Positions 20,800 to 30,470 of a stretch of 62,614 nucleotides of DNA are shown here, piece by piece. Each line of letters starts with the position of its first letter. Position 1 is the stretch's first letter. The position numbers and the translations under genes are program-made. The stretch comes from Lactobacillus pasteurii DSM 23907 = CRBIP 24.76 (GTDB taxonomy: Bacteria > Bacillota > Bacilli > Lactobacillales > Lactobacillaceae), in assembly GCF_000297025.1 (NCBI RefSeq), contig NZ_CAKD01000005.1:1-62614 (forward strand). The letters run 5' to 3'. The notes below the pieces were generated by a model. That model made no database searches. It saw only the letters and a program-made list of their open reading frames with translations, and was not told where the DNA came from.

Positions 20800-21444
20800 A
20801 TGCAAAAATCAGAACTATTAAATAAACTAGTAAATTCTGGTGTGGTAGCTGTTATCCGTGGTGATGATAAGGAACAAGCGCTCAAAACAGTTGATGCAGT
20901 TATTGCAGGTGGAATTACTGCAATTGAACTTACTTTTACTGTGCCAGGAGCAGATCAAGTTATTTCAACTTTAAGTAAAAAATATCAAGATCGTGAAGAT
21001 GTGATTATCGGTGCGGGAACGGTTTTGGAGCCAACTTCGGCTAGATTAGCTATTATTAACGGTGCTAAATTTATCGTTAGTCCAAGTTTTAATAGCGAAG
21101 TTGCTAAGCTTTGCAATCTATATTGTATTCCATATACTCCAGGCTGTATTACACCAACTGAAATTCAATCAGCCTTAGCCTATGGTGCTGAGTTGATTAA
21201 GATTTTCCCTGGTAATGTTGCAGGTAAGGGTGCGATCAAGGCTTACAAAGGACCATTTCCATATGTAAATATTATGCCAACAGGTGGTGTTGATTTGGAT
21301 AATATGGCAGAGTGGTTCAAAGCTGGAGCTAGCGTAGTTGGGGCTGGAAGTAATTTGACTAAAGATGCAGCTACTGGAAATTACGTAGCAGTTAGTGAAA
21401 TGGCTAAAAAATATCGCCAAAAATTCGAAGAAATTAAATCATAA
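20800..21444 (+). CDS. kdgA: KDPG aldolase
   Basis: This 214-residue TIM-barrel class I aldolase splits KDPG into pyruvate and glyceraldehyde-3-phosphate. The Schiff-base lysine (about K134) is in GAELIKIFPGN, the active-site Glu (about E43) in AIELTFTVPG, and the phosphate site in NIMPTGGVDLDNM. It completes the uronate branch of the locus. Confidence 0.94.
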   Translation: MQKSELLNKLVNSGVVAVIRGDDKEQALKTVDAVIAGGITAIELTFTVPGADQVISTLSKKYQDREDVIIGAGTVLEPTSARLAIINGAKFIVSPSFNSEVAKLCNLYCIPYTPGCITPTEIQSALAYGAELIKIFPGNVAGKGAIKAYKGPFPYVNIMPTGGVDLDNMAEWFKAGASVVGAGSNLTKDAATGNYVAVSEMAKKYRQKFEEIKS

Positions 21445-21455
21445 GGAGAGAGCTT

Positions 21456-21854
21456 ATGCCAACAGAATTAGTACTTATCAGTCATGGCCATCTTGCAGAT
21501 GAAATGAAGAAGAGTTGTGAAATGATTATGGGATCGCAAGATCATATCCGAACAGTTGCTCTTCTTCCAGAGGACAGTCAAGAATCTTTCTATGAAAGAT
21601 TTAAAGAAACGACAAAAGATATTAACGATCAAGAAATTCTTGTTTTTGCTGATTTAATGGGTGGTACTCCTGCTAATACCATCTATAAGGCAATTGCAAG
21701 TGGAGCTAATATTCATTTGATGACAGGGATGAATTTGGCAATGATAATTGAATGGGTAAATAGCCAAATATTATCTCAAGAATCAGATTATCTTGATGCT
21801 GCCAGAAATGGCCTCGTGGATGTAAATGAATTAGTTAAATCTCTGAATAATTAA
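21456..21854 (+). CDS. PTS mannose-family EIIA component
   Basis: This 132-residue cytoplasmic protein has its phosphorylated His (about H10) in LVLISHGHLADEMKKS, plus ADLMGGTPANTI and MNLAMIIEW typical of the ManX EIIA domain. It is the EIIA missing from the divergent EIIB-C-D operon, so the transporter is split over the two arms of the locus. It is close to the second EIIA of the window (40571-40969). Confidence 0.92.
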   Translation: MPTELVLISHGHLADEMKKSCEMIMGSQDHIRTVALLPEDSQESFYERFKETTKDINDQEILVFADLMGGTPANTIYKAIASGANIHLMTGMNLAMIIEWVNSQILSQESDYLDAARNGLVDVNELVKSLNN

Positions 21855-21882
21855 TAAACTTAAAAAATCTCCCCCTCTAGAA

Positions 21883-21922
21883 TAAAGGCAGTAATTCGTA
21901 ACTAGAATTGCTGCCTTTTTTA
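21883..21922 (+). terminator. Intrinsic terminator between EIIA and the secreted lyase gene
   Basis: AAAGGCAGTAATTC pairs with GAATTGCTGCCTTT, followed by T6. The lyase gene starts only 24 nt later without an obvious promoter of its own, so read-through probably supplies it. Confidence 0.85.
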
Positions 21923-21945
21923 TCTAAAAATATAGGTATACAACG

Positions 21946-24900
21946 ATGTTAAAGAAAATTAATTTTGGTACACAAAAACGCTTTTCAATTCGTAAATTAA
22001 CTGTTGGTGCTTGTTCAGTATGTTTAGGAGTATTTTATTTGAACTTTACTCCAAATCAAACAGTTTTAGCAGCAGATGATAATACGAGCAATCCGGTTTT
22101 AACCAATAATTCAGCTACAACTATAACTAATACAAATAGTACAAATGACAGTACAGATAAAGATAACGAAACTACAGTAGAAAATTTGGTGAAAAATGGT
22201 GATTTTTCTCAAACTGCTTCAAAAACTGGTAAGTGGACAGGGGAAGCTGCAAAATCATGGGATAGTCCGTGGATTCCAACTGCTACTGAAAATGCTAAAG
22301 TGGAAGTTGAAGACGGCAAATTACACATTTCTTCTGATAGCAAATTCAGGGCAGCAGTAACTCAAACAATTAAAATTGATTCAAGTAAAAAATATGTTAT
22401 GGATTATGATGTTGAAACTAAAGACTTAGAAGGTGCTGGCGTTAGAGTTAGGACTAGAAGTCTAGATGACAGTGGTAAGGAAATTTTGCCAAAAGAGCAA
22501 TTTTTTACTCCATATACTAATAAGACAAGTACCAAACATATTAATCAGCAATTTCAATTTTCACCAGAAACTAAGCAAATTAAGTTTGAAGTGTTTTTTG
22601 AAAATAGTACAGGAGATGCCTATTTCGATAATATAAGCTTTAAAGAGTATGTTAAAAAATCCGGAAATGTAAAAGAGGAACCTAAAGCTGAGAATGGTGA
22701 GGTTAATCTTGAAGATAACAAGTATTATCTAACTAATTTATCTAATGCAGATTATAAAATTGAGGATTCGGAAGTTGCGACTGTTAAAAATAATTTGATT
22801 ATTCCGAAAAAATCAGGAAGCACGAAAGTATTAATTACCAAAGATCAGAAAGAAATTGGACAGTTCATGCTAAATATTTCTGATCATCAACAGAGTGTTT
22901 ATGATAAAATCCTAGATTCTTGGGAAAATGTTTCCTTAGGTAATGAAAACTATGATGATAGTAATCCATATATGAAGTCATTGCTTGATAAAACTGAAAG
23001 CGATGTTGCTAATAATTTGTCTAAATGGGATGCAACTCAAGAAAGTAATAGTATATTCAGCGACGTAACTGATTTTAATAAATCAGCAAACATAACTACA
23101 ATTTACCGCAGACTAGAACAATTTTCTCAAGTACTAACTAATAAATCTTCTAAATATTATGAAAATGGTGAGTTAGCATTGAAATTGAAGGATGGGATGT
23201 CTTACTTATATGCTAAAGTTTATAATGAAAATAAAGATATCGTTGGTAATTGGTGGGATTACCAAATAGGAGTACCAAGAGCGATTGTAAATATTTTAAC
23301 GTATGCTAATCTATATTTTAGTGATGCAGAAGTCAAAAAATATTTATTACCGGTCGATAAATTTTTGGCAGATCCTACACATTTACTATCTGCAGATCAT
23401 GCTCCTGCAATTGGTGGAAATGCAACAGATTTAAGTAAAGTTACTATCCTAGCAGGTGCACTTAAAGGAGATAGTTCAAGAATTCAAAAGGGTGTTGATG
23501 TTCTTTTACCAACTTTAACTTATGTTGAAAAGGGTAATGGCTTTTATAAAGATGGATCGTATATTGATCATGTTGATAAAGACTTACACGGTGTGGCATA
23601 TACTGGAGCTTACGGCAATGTGTTGATGGATGGCTTTTCTCAAATTATGCCGATGATTTCAAATACAGAATTTGCCTTACCAAAGGAAGAGACTGATATC
23701 GTGTACGGATGGACTGATCAAGCCTATTTCCCAATCGTTATAAATGGTGAATTGATGGATATGACTCGTGGGCGTTCTATCAGTCGAGCTACTGCTGAGA
23801 GTCATGCAGCAGCAATTGAAGCTTTGCGTGGAATTGTCAGAATCGCTCAAGCAAGTGATGCAAATATAAAATCACATTTATTATCTGTAGTTAAGGGAAA
23901 GATTGCAAATGATACTTTTTATGTTCCTTATCAAAATCTAAAGTCATATACTGATATAGCATTATTTAATAAGTTATTGACGGATAAAAGTATTATCACC
24001 GAAAAGGGTAAGAATTATATTCAATTCTTTAATAACATGGATAAATTTGTCTACAATAATGTAGATGATAGTTTTTCTTTTGCAATTAGCATGTTTTCTG
24101 ATAAAACTAAAAATTATGAGGATATGAATAATGAAAATCGCCATGGTTGGTATACTTCAGATGGCATGATTTATTTGTATAATGGCGATTTGGCACATTA
24201 TAGTAATGGATATTGGCCAACTATTGATCCATATAAATTGCCGGGTACAACCGAATTAACTACTAAACGAGAAGATGGAAGCGGTCAAGCTGTTTTACCT
24301 AATAGTTTTGTAGGGGCAACAAAGCTGGGTGAAAAATCAGCTACAGTTGCTATGGATTTCATAAACTTTAATAAGGAATTAACGGCTCGTAAAGCATGGT
24401 TTATCTTTGGCGATAAAATTGTATTTTTGACTACTGATATTCAAAATAATAGTAATGATCCAAGTGTAACTACTGTTGAAAACCGAAAGATTTCAGATCA
24501 AAATCGTAAGGTCTATGTTAATGGCAAAGAAGTAGATCTAACTGATCCAACTACTGAAACGGTACAGACCTTGTATATCGATGCAGACGATAATAATCAA
24601 AGAATTGGATATATATTCTTAAAGCCACTTACCTTAGAGATTAATAAAGATCAACGAACACATAGTTGGAGGGAAATCAATTACGGCCAATCAGATGATC
24701 AGATAACGAATACTTTTTTAACGGCAATACATACAACAACCGAAAATGGTGAAAATATAGCATATGTGTTAGTACCGAATAAAGATCAAAATGCTCTTAA
24801 AAAAATTCAAGCTGACGTAAAGGTTGTTGAACAAACAAATGATATTCAAGCCGTATATGATAAAGAGAATAACATGTATGGAGTAGTTAAATATAACGAT

Positions 24901-25599
24901 AATCCTTATATGCTCTCAAAAGACTTGGTTCTTAAGCAAGCCGGAATATATATTATTAAAAAGATAAATGATGGATACGAATTAAGTTTCTCACATCCAA
25001 GAGATGAGTTCGATTATTCAACATTGAAGAGAGAAAATGCTTCTGATAATTTTAAAATTGTAAAGGAAGCTACAGAAAAAGATGGATCTACGGTTGTAAA
25101 AATTATTGTCAAAGAAAAGCATAAAAATAATTCACAAACTAATGATATAAGTAAGGGAACTGAACTTGAGATAATAAGTAATAGTGATGAAAACAATAAT
25201 GCAACTACTAACTCAGACCAAGCAGCAGTTCCAATAATAAAATATCTATATCATAATGCTTATCTTTACGATCAGGCAGGTAAAAGAACAAATACATTAG
25301 TTTTGAAACGATTCAATTTTATTAATACTTACGGTAAATTAACGATTGCAGGTAAAAAATATTATCGAATTGATAAGGCCCACTATGTAGCGGCTAATAA
25401 TATTGATCCGATTAAACGAACTTTGAAGAGAAATTCTTTTATCTATGATGAATTTGGAAAGCTAGTTAAAAAGACAACTAACGCAACAAAAAAGGGTCGT
25501 AAAATTAATACCTATGGCTCAATTGTAAAAATTAATGGCAAGAAATTTTATACTGTAGGTAAGAATCAATTTATTAAGGCGATTAATTTTAAAAAGTAG
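21946..25599 (+). CDS. Secreted polysaccharide lyase family 8 (hyaluronate/chondroitin lyase) with SLAP repeats
   Basis: This 1217-residue surface enzyme has a YSIRK-type signal peptide (residues 1-43, KRFSIRKLTVGACSVCLG), a carbohydrate-binding-like beta domain (about 78-235), the PL8 alpha/alpha toroid (about 315-660) and beta-sandwich domains to about 1050. Key features: aromatic patch NWWDYQIGVPRA (435-446), catalytic Asn in GGNATDLSK (about N492), His542 in SYIDH, and Tyr in AYTGAYG (about Y556). Five extra residues lie between His and Tyr compared with streptococcal enzymes. Two C-terminal SLAP repeats (about 1095-1217, ...YLYDQAGKRTNTL... and ...FIYDEFGKLVKKT...) should bind it to the cell wall; there is no LPXTG. 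It makes unsaturated disaccharides for the neighbouring PTS. Confidence 0.92.
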   Translation: MLKKINFGTQKRFSIRKLTVGACSVCLGVFYLNFTPNQTVLAADDNTSNPVLTNNSATTITNTNSTNDSTDKDNETTVENLVKNGDFSQTASKTGKWTGEAAKSWDSPWIPTATENAKVEVEDGKLHISSDSKFRAAVTQTIKIDSSKKYVMDYDVETKDLEGAGVRVRTRSLDDSGKEILPKEQFFTPYTNKTSTKHINQQFQFSPETKQIKFEVFFENSTGDAYFDNISFKEYVKKSGNVKEEPKAENGEVNLEDNKYYLTNLSNADYKIEDSEVATVKNNLIIPKKSGSTKVLITKDQKEIGQFMLNISDHQQSVYDKILDSWENVSLGNENYDDSNPYMKSLLDKTESDVANNLSKWDATQESNSIFSDVTDFNKSANITTIYRRLEQFSQVLTNKSSKYYENGELALKLKDGMSYLYAKVYNENKDIVGNWWDYQIGVPRAIVNILTYANLYFSDAEVKKYLLPVDKFLADPTHLLSADHAPAIGGNATDLSKVTILAGALKGDSSRIQKGVDVLLPTLTYVEKGNGFYKDGSYIDHVDKDLHGVAYTGAYGNVLMDGFSQIMPMISNTEFALPKEETDIVYGWTDQAYFPIVINGELMDMTRGRSISRATAESHAAAIEALRGIVRIAQASDANIKSHLLSVVKGKIANDTFYVPYQNLKSYTDIALFNKLLTDKSIITEKGKNYIQFFNNMDKFVYNNVDDSFSFAISMFSDKTKNYEDMNNENRHGWYTSDGMIYLYNGDLAHYSNGYWPTIDPYKLPGTTELTTKREDGSGQAVLPNSFVGATKLGEKSATVAMDFINFNKELTARKAWFIFGDKIVFLTTDIQNNSNDPSVTTVENRKISDQNRKVYVNGKEVDLTDPTTETVQTLYIDADDNNQRIGYIFLKPLTLEINKDQRTHSWREINYGQSDDQITNTFLTAIHTTTENGENIAYVLVPNKDQNALKKIQADVKVVEQTNDIQAVYDKENNMYGVVKYNDNPYMLSKDLVLKQAGIYIIKKINDGYELSFSHPRDEFDYSTLKRENASDNFKIVKEATEKDGSTVVKIIVKEKHKNNSQTNDISKGTELEIISNSDENNNATTNSDQAAVPIIKYLYHNAYLYDQAGKRTNTLVLKRFNFINTYGKLTIAGKKYYRIDKAHYVAANNIDPIKRTLKRNSFIYDEFGKLVKKTTNATKKGRKINTYGSIVKINGKKFYTVGKNQFIKAINFKK

Positions 25600-25637
25600 T
25601 TCAAGTTATGTAAGTTCTAAAATTTTTTCGATAGATC

Positions 25638-25668
25638 AAAAGCAACGGCTAAAAAGTCGCTGCTTTTT
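25638..25668 (+). terminator. Terminator after the PL8 gene
   Basis: AAAGCA...TGCTTT hairpin with a T run. It also lies at the 3' end of the opposing rpiR gene. Confidence 0.6.
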
Positions 25669-26418
25669 CTATGCTTTAGCGAAACCTGTCCGAACAGAAT
25701 AGGCGTCAGCAAAAATTCTAGTCATAATCTGCAATGGAAGCCTGGATCGCACTTCATAATCTGGAAAATAATTTGTTTTTGAAATATAACCATTAAATAG
25801 TAAAGTAGATGGTTTAGCTAATGAACTATCTCTATTAGTTGTAAAAGTTAAGATTGGCACTTCATTATGATTTAATTCTCTAGCTGCTTCAACCAATTCT
25901 TCAGTTTCACCGTTTAAAGATACAAAGATAACTTCTTCATTCGCACGAATATTTTTAGCAACAGTTTTAATGATATTAGGGTCAGTATGTAATTGGGCAT
26001 ATTTGCCAGTTAACTGTAATTTGATCATCATTTCTTTTGCAATTGCTTCCGAAAAACCTCGGGCCAAAAGATAAATACTGGAAGCTTGTTTAGTCATTGA
26101 AATACTATCTTCGATTGTCGAGTAACTTAGATTATGAAGAGTGTTGTTCATTTCGATTTCATTTTTAGTAATAACTTCACGTATTTTGTCATCTACATCA
26201 TTTAATATGCTAAAAGCACCCTCTTTAAGTTTCAGTGATTCTCGATAAGCGGTGTAACCACTATATCCCATTTTTTGCATTGTTCGAACAATTGTTGCAG
26301 TTGAAACATTAGAAAATTGACTTAAAGCAACAATTGACATTTTAGCAATTTTTTCGGGATTGTTTTGAACTAGATTCCATAAGTATAATTCTGCATTACT
26401 TAAGTCTTTATTAGCCAT
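25669..26418 (-). CDS. RpiR/MurR-family transcriptional regulator
   Basis: This 249-residue protein has an N-terminal RpiR helix-turn-helix (IAKMSIVALSQFSNVSTATIVRTMQKMGYSGYTAYRESLK) and a C-terminal SIS sugar-phosphate-binding domain (SSIYLLARGFSEAIAKEM, EVIFVSLNGETEELVEAARELN). It is divergent from the sugar-phosphate kinase and PTS genes, its likely targets, with a ketohexose phosphate as plausible effector. Confidence 0.88.
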   Translation of the reverse strand: MANKDLSNAELYLWNLVQNNPEKIAKMSIVALSQFSNVSTATIVRTMQKMGYSGYTAYRESLKLKEGAFSILNDVDDKIREVITKNEIEMNNTLHNLSYSTIEDSISMTKQASSIYLLARGFSEAIAKEMMIKLQLTGKYAQLHTDPNIIKTVAKNIRANEEVIFVSLNGETEELVEAARELNHNEVPILTFTTNRDSSLAKPSTLLFNGYISKTNYFPDYEVRSRLPLQIMTRIFADAYSVRTGFAKA

Positions 26419-26420
26419 TT

Positions 26421-26434
26421 TGTAAACCTTTACA
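26421..26434. promoter_or_regulatory. cre-like or RpiR operator palindrome
   Basis: TGTAAACCTTTACA is a palindrome (TGTAAA-N2-TTTACA) and matches the cre consensus at 13 of 14 positions. It abuts the rpiR start in the 108-bp divergent region, so either CcpA or the RpiR protein could bind. Confidence 0.45.
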
Positions 26435-26526
26435 TAAATTAATAAAAAAACGATTTATTTGGAAAATCCTTACATCAATTTTTTCTTATATTGAAGATGT
26501 TGATAAGTTAGAAGGGAGCATTATAA

Positions 26527-27445
26527 ATGATCTATACAGTGACCTTAAATCCTGCGATAGATTTAGTTATTATCACTAAGGAGCTTAAAGCAGGAGTAGT
26601 TAATCGAACCGAGAGTTTTGAACTTCAGCCTAATGGTAAGGGTGTAAACGTTTCTTTTATCCTTCAAAAATTAGGTATATCTAATATTGCTACTGGTATT
26701 GGTGGAGGATTCACTCTCGATTATGTCAAAGAGGGATTAGAAAAACAAGGTATTCCAACTAAGTTTTTGAAGGTAGATCAAGCTACTAGGGTTAATGTTT
26801 TTACTAGAGTATTGAGTGAAGGAAAAGAATATAAAGAAGTTAATCCTGGGCCAATTATCTGTGAAAAAGTTCAAATAGATTTTCTAAAGATGTTATCAAG
26901 AGAATTACAAGAGAATGATCTATTGATTGTATCGGGAAGTTTTGGAACTGGAATTGAACATAGTTATCTTGTCAGGATAGCAGAATTATGTCAAAAGAAA
27001 AAGGTTAAATTAGTTATTGATTCTAGCTATCCAGAAGTATTAGATACTTTACCATACCATCCATTTTTATTGAAGCCAAATGATGAGGAATTAGCGGGTT
27101 ATTTTGGTGAATTAACACCAATTGATGATAAAACAGTAATTAATTTGGCCAGAAAGTTAATTAAACAAGGATGCCAATATGTATTAGTATCTCTTGGAGA
27201 GCGTGGAGGTGCATTGATTAGTAAGGATAAAGCTTATTTTGGTAATGCACCTAAAATCCAGGTTTTAAATACGGTTGGTGCGGGAGATACGATGCTAGGG
27301 ACTTTCATTGGAAAGTATTTAACTGATGGTCAAGTCAAGAAGGTCGATTGCTGCTGGTAGCGACACTGCTAGCAAGATGGGATTGACAAATTACCAAATT
27401 GAAGGATTATTAGCAGATGTTCAAATAGAAGAGAGGGAATATTAA
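26527..27445 (+). pseudogene. lacC: Tagatose-6-phosphate/1-phosphofructokinase-type kinase (PfkB), frameshifted near the C-terminus
   Basis: The LacC/FruK subfamily is recognised by MIYTVTLNPAIDLVI, PNGKGVNVSFILQKLG and NTVGAGDTMLGTFIG. The original frame ends at 27360 (277 codons). One extra base near 27342-27344 (AAGAAGGTCG) is responsible: removing one G restores ...KKSIAAGSDTASKMG...EEREY with TAA at 27443-27445, overlapping the next ATG. A family protein of about 305 residues would result. The lost segment is the final helix next to the nucleotide site, so activity is doubtful. It should phosphorylate tagatose-6-P or fructose-1-P. Confidence 0.82.
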
Positions 27446-29362
27446 TGTCTAAATATGATTTAGTAGCCGCTACTGGCTGTGCAACGGGGGTATCCCATAC
27501 TTTCGTGGCTGAAGAAGCTTTAGAAAAGGCTGCTGAAAAACTTGGTTATACAATTAAAGTTGAAACTCATGGTCAAACTGGTGTTGAACATAGGTTAACA
27601 GATGAAGAAATTAGAGCCGCTAAGGCGGTAGTTATTGCTTCTGATATTGATGTTGATCCTGATCGTTTTGCTGGAAAAAAGCTTGTTATTGTACCTGTAG
27701 CTAAGGGTATCAAAGATCCAGAAGATCTAATTAAATCAGCGCTTGATGAACAAACTCTGATATATAAAGCGGGAGAAAAGGCTAACACTTCAGAAACTAA
27801 AGGTACATCTATCAGTTTGGCAACTACTATTTATCAATCGCTGATGAATGGTGTTTCTCATATGTTACCGTTTGTAGTTGCAGGTGGGGTTTTAATTGCT
27901 GTTTCGTTCTTTTGGGGTATTTTTTTCAGCTGATCCAAAAAGTGATTAATATAATCAATTTGCTGCAATGTTAATGACTATTGGTGGGACTACAATGAAT
28001 TTAATGGTTCCAGTTTTATCAGCTTTTATTGCTGAAGCCTTAGCTAAGAGAACAGGTTTAGTAGTTGGTTTTGCTGCAGGTATGATCACATATAACGGTG
28101 GCGGTGGTTTCTTAGGTGCCATTGTCAGTGGCTATTTATCAGCAATTGTAGTTTTACTATTGCAAAAATTATTTAAAGCTTTGCCAGATCGGCAATTTAG
28201 AGGTTTGAAATCAATTTTTCTCTTTCCTGTATTAGGGGTATTTATTACAGGGATGTTGATGTTCGCCTTGAATACACCAATTCATGCTTTAAATACTTTT
28301 ATGATGAATTGGCTAAAGGGTTTTGAAAATAGTAATCCCATTTTACTTGGTATTATTATTGGTATCATGTGTGTAGCTGACTTTGGTGGACCGATCAATA
28401 AGGCTGCATATGTAACGGGAACAGCCTTGCTAGCCCAAGGCAATTACTTTTTCATGGCAGGGGTCTCCGCTGCATGTATTGCTCCTCCACTTGCAACGGG
28501 TTTTGCAGTTTTGTTTAATCGGAAGGCATATTCAAATGATGAAAGAGCAGCTGCTTATGTTAACTTTTTGCTAGGTTCAACTCATATCACTGAAGGGGCT
28601 ATTCCATTTGCTGCTAAAAATCCATTGCTTAATATTCCTGCTTTCATGGTTGGTTCCGCTGTAGCAGCATCTTTGACTTATATTTCAAAAATCCAAGTTC
28701 CTGCTCCTCATGGTGGCTTTATTGTTTTACCGTTAGTTAATAAACCATTTTTATGGGTATTATGGATTATAGTTGGTTCAATAGTTTCAGGTCTTTTATT
28801 AGCGATAATTGCTAATAAATCAAAAAATAGTCAACCAGTTGTAGCTAGTCCAAGCTTATTTGAAGAAGATACAAAGTCTGCAGAGGTAGACATTGATACT
28901 CCTAAAGTTGAATATGATCCTGACGAAATTTTAAATGTAAACAATATTGAACTTGATGTAGACGTAAACTCTCGTGATGAAGCTTTAAAACATTTAGCTA
29001 AATTAGCAGTTAAAAATGGTTTGGCAAGTGATGAATCAGAAATTTATAAACAATACCAGGTTTGTGAACAAGAGGGCTCAACTGGAATGACAGACGGTTT
29101 TGCTATTCCACATGCTCAATCTAGAAATATTACTAAATCTGCTATGGTAGTGTTAAAGCTTAAACATCCCGTTGATTGGAATTCTTTGGATGGTAAAAAG
29201 ATTGATACTGTAATTTCATTCCTAATTCCAGATAATGATAGTAAAGATCATCTAAAATATCTCTCTAACACTGCTAAATTACTCACACATGCTGATTTTG
29301 TACATAAATTAAAAGTCAGCCAAACTGCTGATGAAATTAAAAAGTTATTTAGCGATAAATAA
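27445..29362 (+). pseudogene. Fructose-family PTS permease EIIBCA, disrupted by a frameshift and a stop
   Basis: EIIB (residues 1-105, active Cys in AATGCATGVSHTF) runs into EIIC until the seven-T run 27920-27926, where the frame shifts to a TGA at 27931-27933. With six T the reading continues IFSADPKSD, then meets TAA at 27947-27949, then YNQFAAMLMTIGG and the rest of EIIC and EIIA (active His in FAIPHAQS) to 29362. A frameshift and a nonsense codon therefore lie within 30 bp, so the protein (about 638 residues when intact) is not made. Context (kinase of LacC type, RpiR regulator) suggests tagatose, fructose or a related ketose as the former substrate. Confidence 0.87.
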
Positions 29363-29370
29363 TTTTAATT

Positions 29371-29388
29371 AACTGGTACGAACCACTT
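29371..29388. promoter_or_regulatory. GntR operator, site 1 (upstream of lacD)
   Basis: AACTGGT-ACGA-ACCACTT. The flanking heptamers are the same (in inverse orientation) as at the gntR promoter (32046-32063) and nearly the same as at the PTS promoter (38115-38132). It lies 3 nt upstream of the lacD -35 box. Confidence 0.65.
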
Positions 29389-29391
29389 TAT

Positions 29392-29420
29392 TTTACAAAA
29401 TGTAAATGCTATCATTATAT
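29392..29420 (+). promoter_or_regulatory. lacD promoter with cre box in the spacer
   Basis: TTTACA (29392-29397) and TTATAT (29415-29420) are 17 nt apart. TGTAAATGCTATCA (29401-29414) matches the cre consensus at 13 of 14 positions and fills the spacer, so CcpA should repress. Confidence 0.6.
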
Positions 29421-29457
29421 ATGTAAAAGAAAGCGGATTCATTTTAAGGAGAAAAAT

Positions 29458-30447
29458 ATGCGTAAAATTACATTTGAAGTTGCTAAGCACATGGAAAAAT
29501 TATCGAATAAAGCTGGAGTAATCAGTGCTCTTGCAATTGATCAACGTGGATCACTTAAGAGAATGTTAGCAGAAGCTGCAAATAAGCCAGCTGATGAAAC
29601 AACAATTGTTGATTTTAAGAAGGCTATTTCTAAAGAATTGACACCATATGCATCATCAATTTTGACAGATCCTGAATATGGCTTGCCTGCTACTAAGCTA
29701 AGAGATAAGAATTGTGGCTTGTTACTAGCTTATGAAAAGACAGGCTATGATACTACTGAACCTGGTAGAATGTGTGACTTGATTGAAGATCAATCAGGTT
29801 TGAGAATTAAGGAAGCAGGAGCAGATGCAATTAAATTCTTGGTATATTACGATGCTGATGAACCTGATGAAATTAATGATAAGAAGCGCGCTTTTGTCGA
29901 AAGAGTAGGTGCAGAAGCTAAGGCTACTGACTTGCCATTGTTCTTAGAATTACTTACTTATGATGGTAAGATGGATGATGTCAAGAGCCCAGAATATGCT
30001 AAAATTAAGCCTCATAAAGTAATTGAAGCAATGAAGGAATTCTCAGATCCTCGATATAATGTTAGTGTATTAAAGGTGGAATTGCCATTTAATCTCAAAT
30101 ATGTAGAAGGCTTTACTGATGGAGAAGTGGTTCATACCAGAGACGAAGCTTTACAATTATTGAAGGACCAATCGGATGCTACTGACTTGCCATACATTTT
30201 CTTATCTGCAGGGGTAACTTCAGAAGAATTTATCGCCGAAATTAAGATGGCAGAAGAAGCCGGTGCCGAATTTAATGGTGTCTTATGTGGTCGTGCTACT
30301 TGGAAGCCTGCTATCAAGCCATTTGCTGCTGAAGGAGAAGAAGTAGGAAGCAAGTGGTTAGCTGAACAAGGTAAGCAAAATATTGAAAATTTGAATGCTG
30401 CCTTAGTTGGTGCTAAGTCTTGGAAAGAAAAGTTAACAGTAGAATAG
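29458..30447 (+). CDS. lacD: Tagatose 1,6-diphosphate aldolase
   Basis: This 329-residue class I aldolase splits tagatose-1,6-bisphosphate into dihydroxyacetone phosphate and glyceraldehyde-3-phosphate. LacD signatures: VISALAIDQRGSLKRM near the N-terminus, GADAIKFLVYYD, and the Schiff-base region VSVLKVELPFN (Lys about 206). TAAGGAG is the ribosome binding site. It is intact although the kinase and PTS genes just upstream are broken, and it has its own promoter and an operator shared with the agaS/nagA and PTS genes, so it probably now serves the GalNAc pathway. Confidence 0.94.
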   Translation: MRKITFEVAKHMEKLSNKAGVISALAIDQRGSLKRMLAEAANKPADETTIVDFKKAISKELTPYASSILTDPEYGLPATKLRDKNCGLLLAYEKTGYDTTEPGRMCDLIEDQSGLRIKEAGADAIKFLVYYDADEPDEINDKKRAFVERVGAEAKATDLPLFLELLTYDGKMDDVKSPEYAKIKPHKVIEAMKEFSDPRYNVSVLKVELPFNLKYVEGFTDGEVVHTRDEALQLLKDQSDATDLPYIFLSAGVTSEEFIAEIKMAEEAGAEFNGVLCGRATWKPAIKPFAAEGEEVGSKWLAEQGKQNIENLNAALVGAKSWKEKLTVE

Positions 30448-30470
30448 CAACAATACAAACATACTAACCT

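Noticed and set aside
25240..25599. LPXTG sortase anchor on the PL8 lyase
   Set aside because: No LPXTG motif or terminal hydrophobic/charged tail is present; the C-terminus consists of two SLAP-type repeats.
27445..27933. Stand-alone EIIB protein from the fructose-type PTS
   Set aside because: The frame enters the EIIC membrane domain before stopping at a homopolymer shift, so it is a fragment and not a normal EIIB subunit.
27920..27949. Programmed frameshift at the seven-T run
   Set aside because: The downstream frame also contains a TAA 21 nt later, so slippage alone cannot give a full protein.
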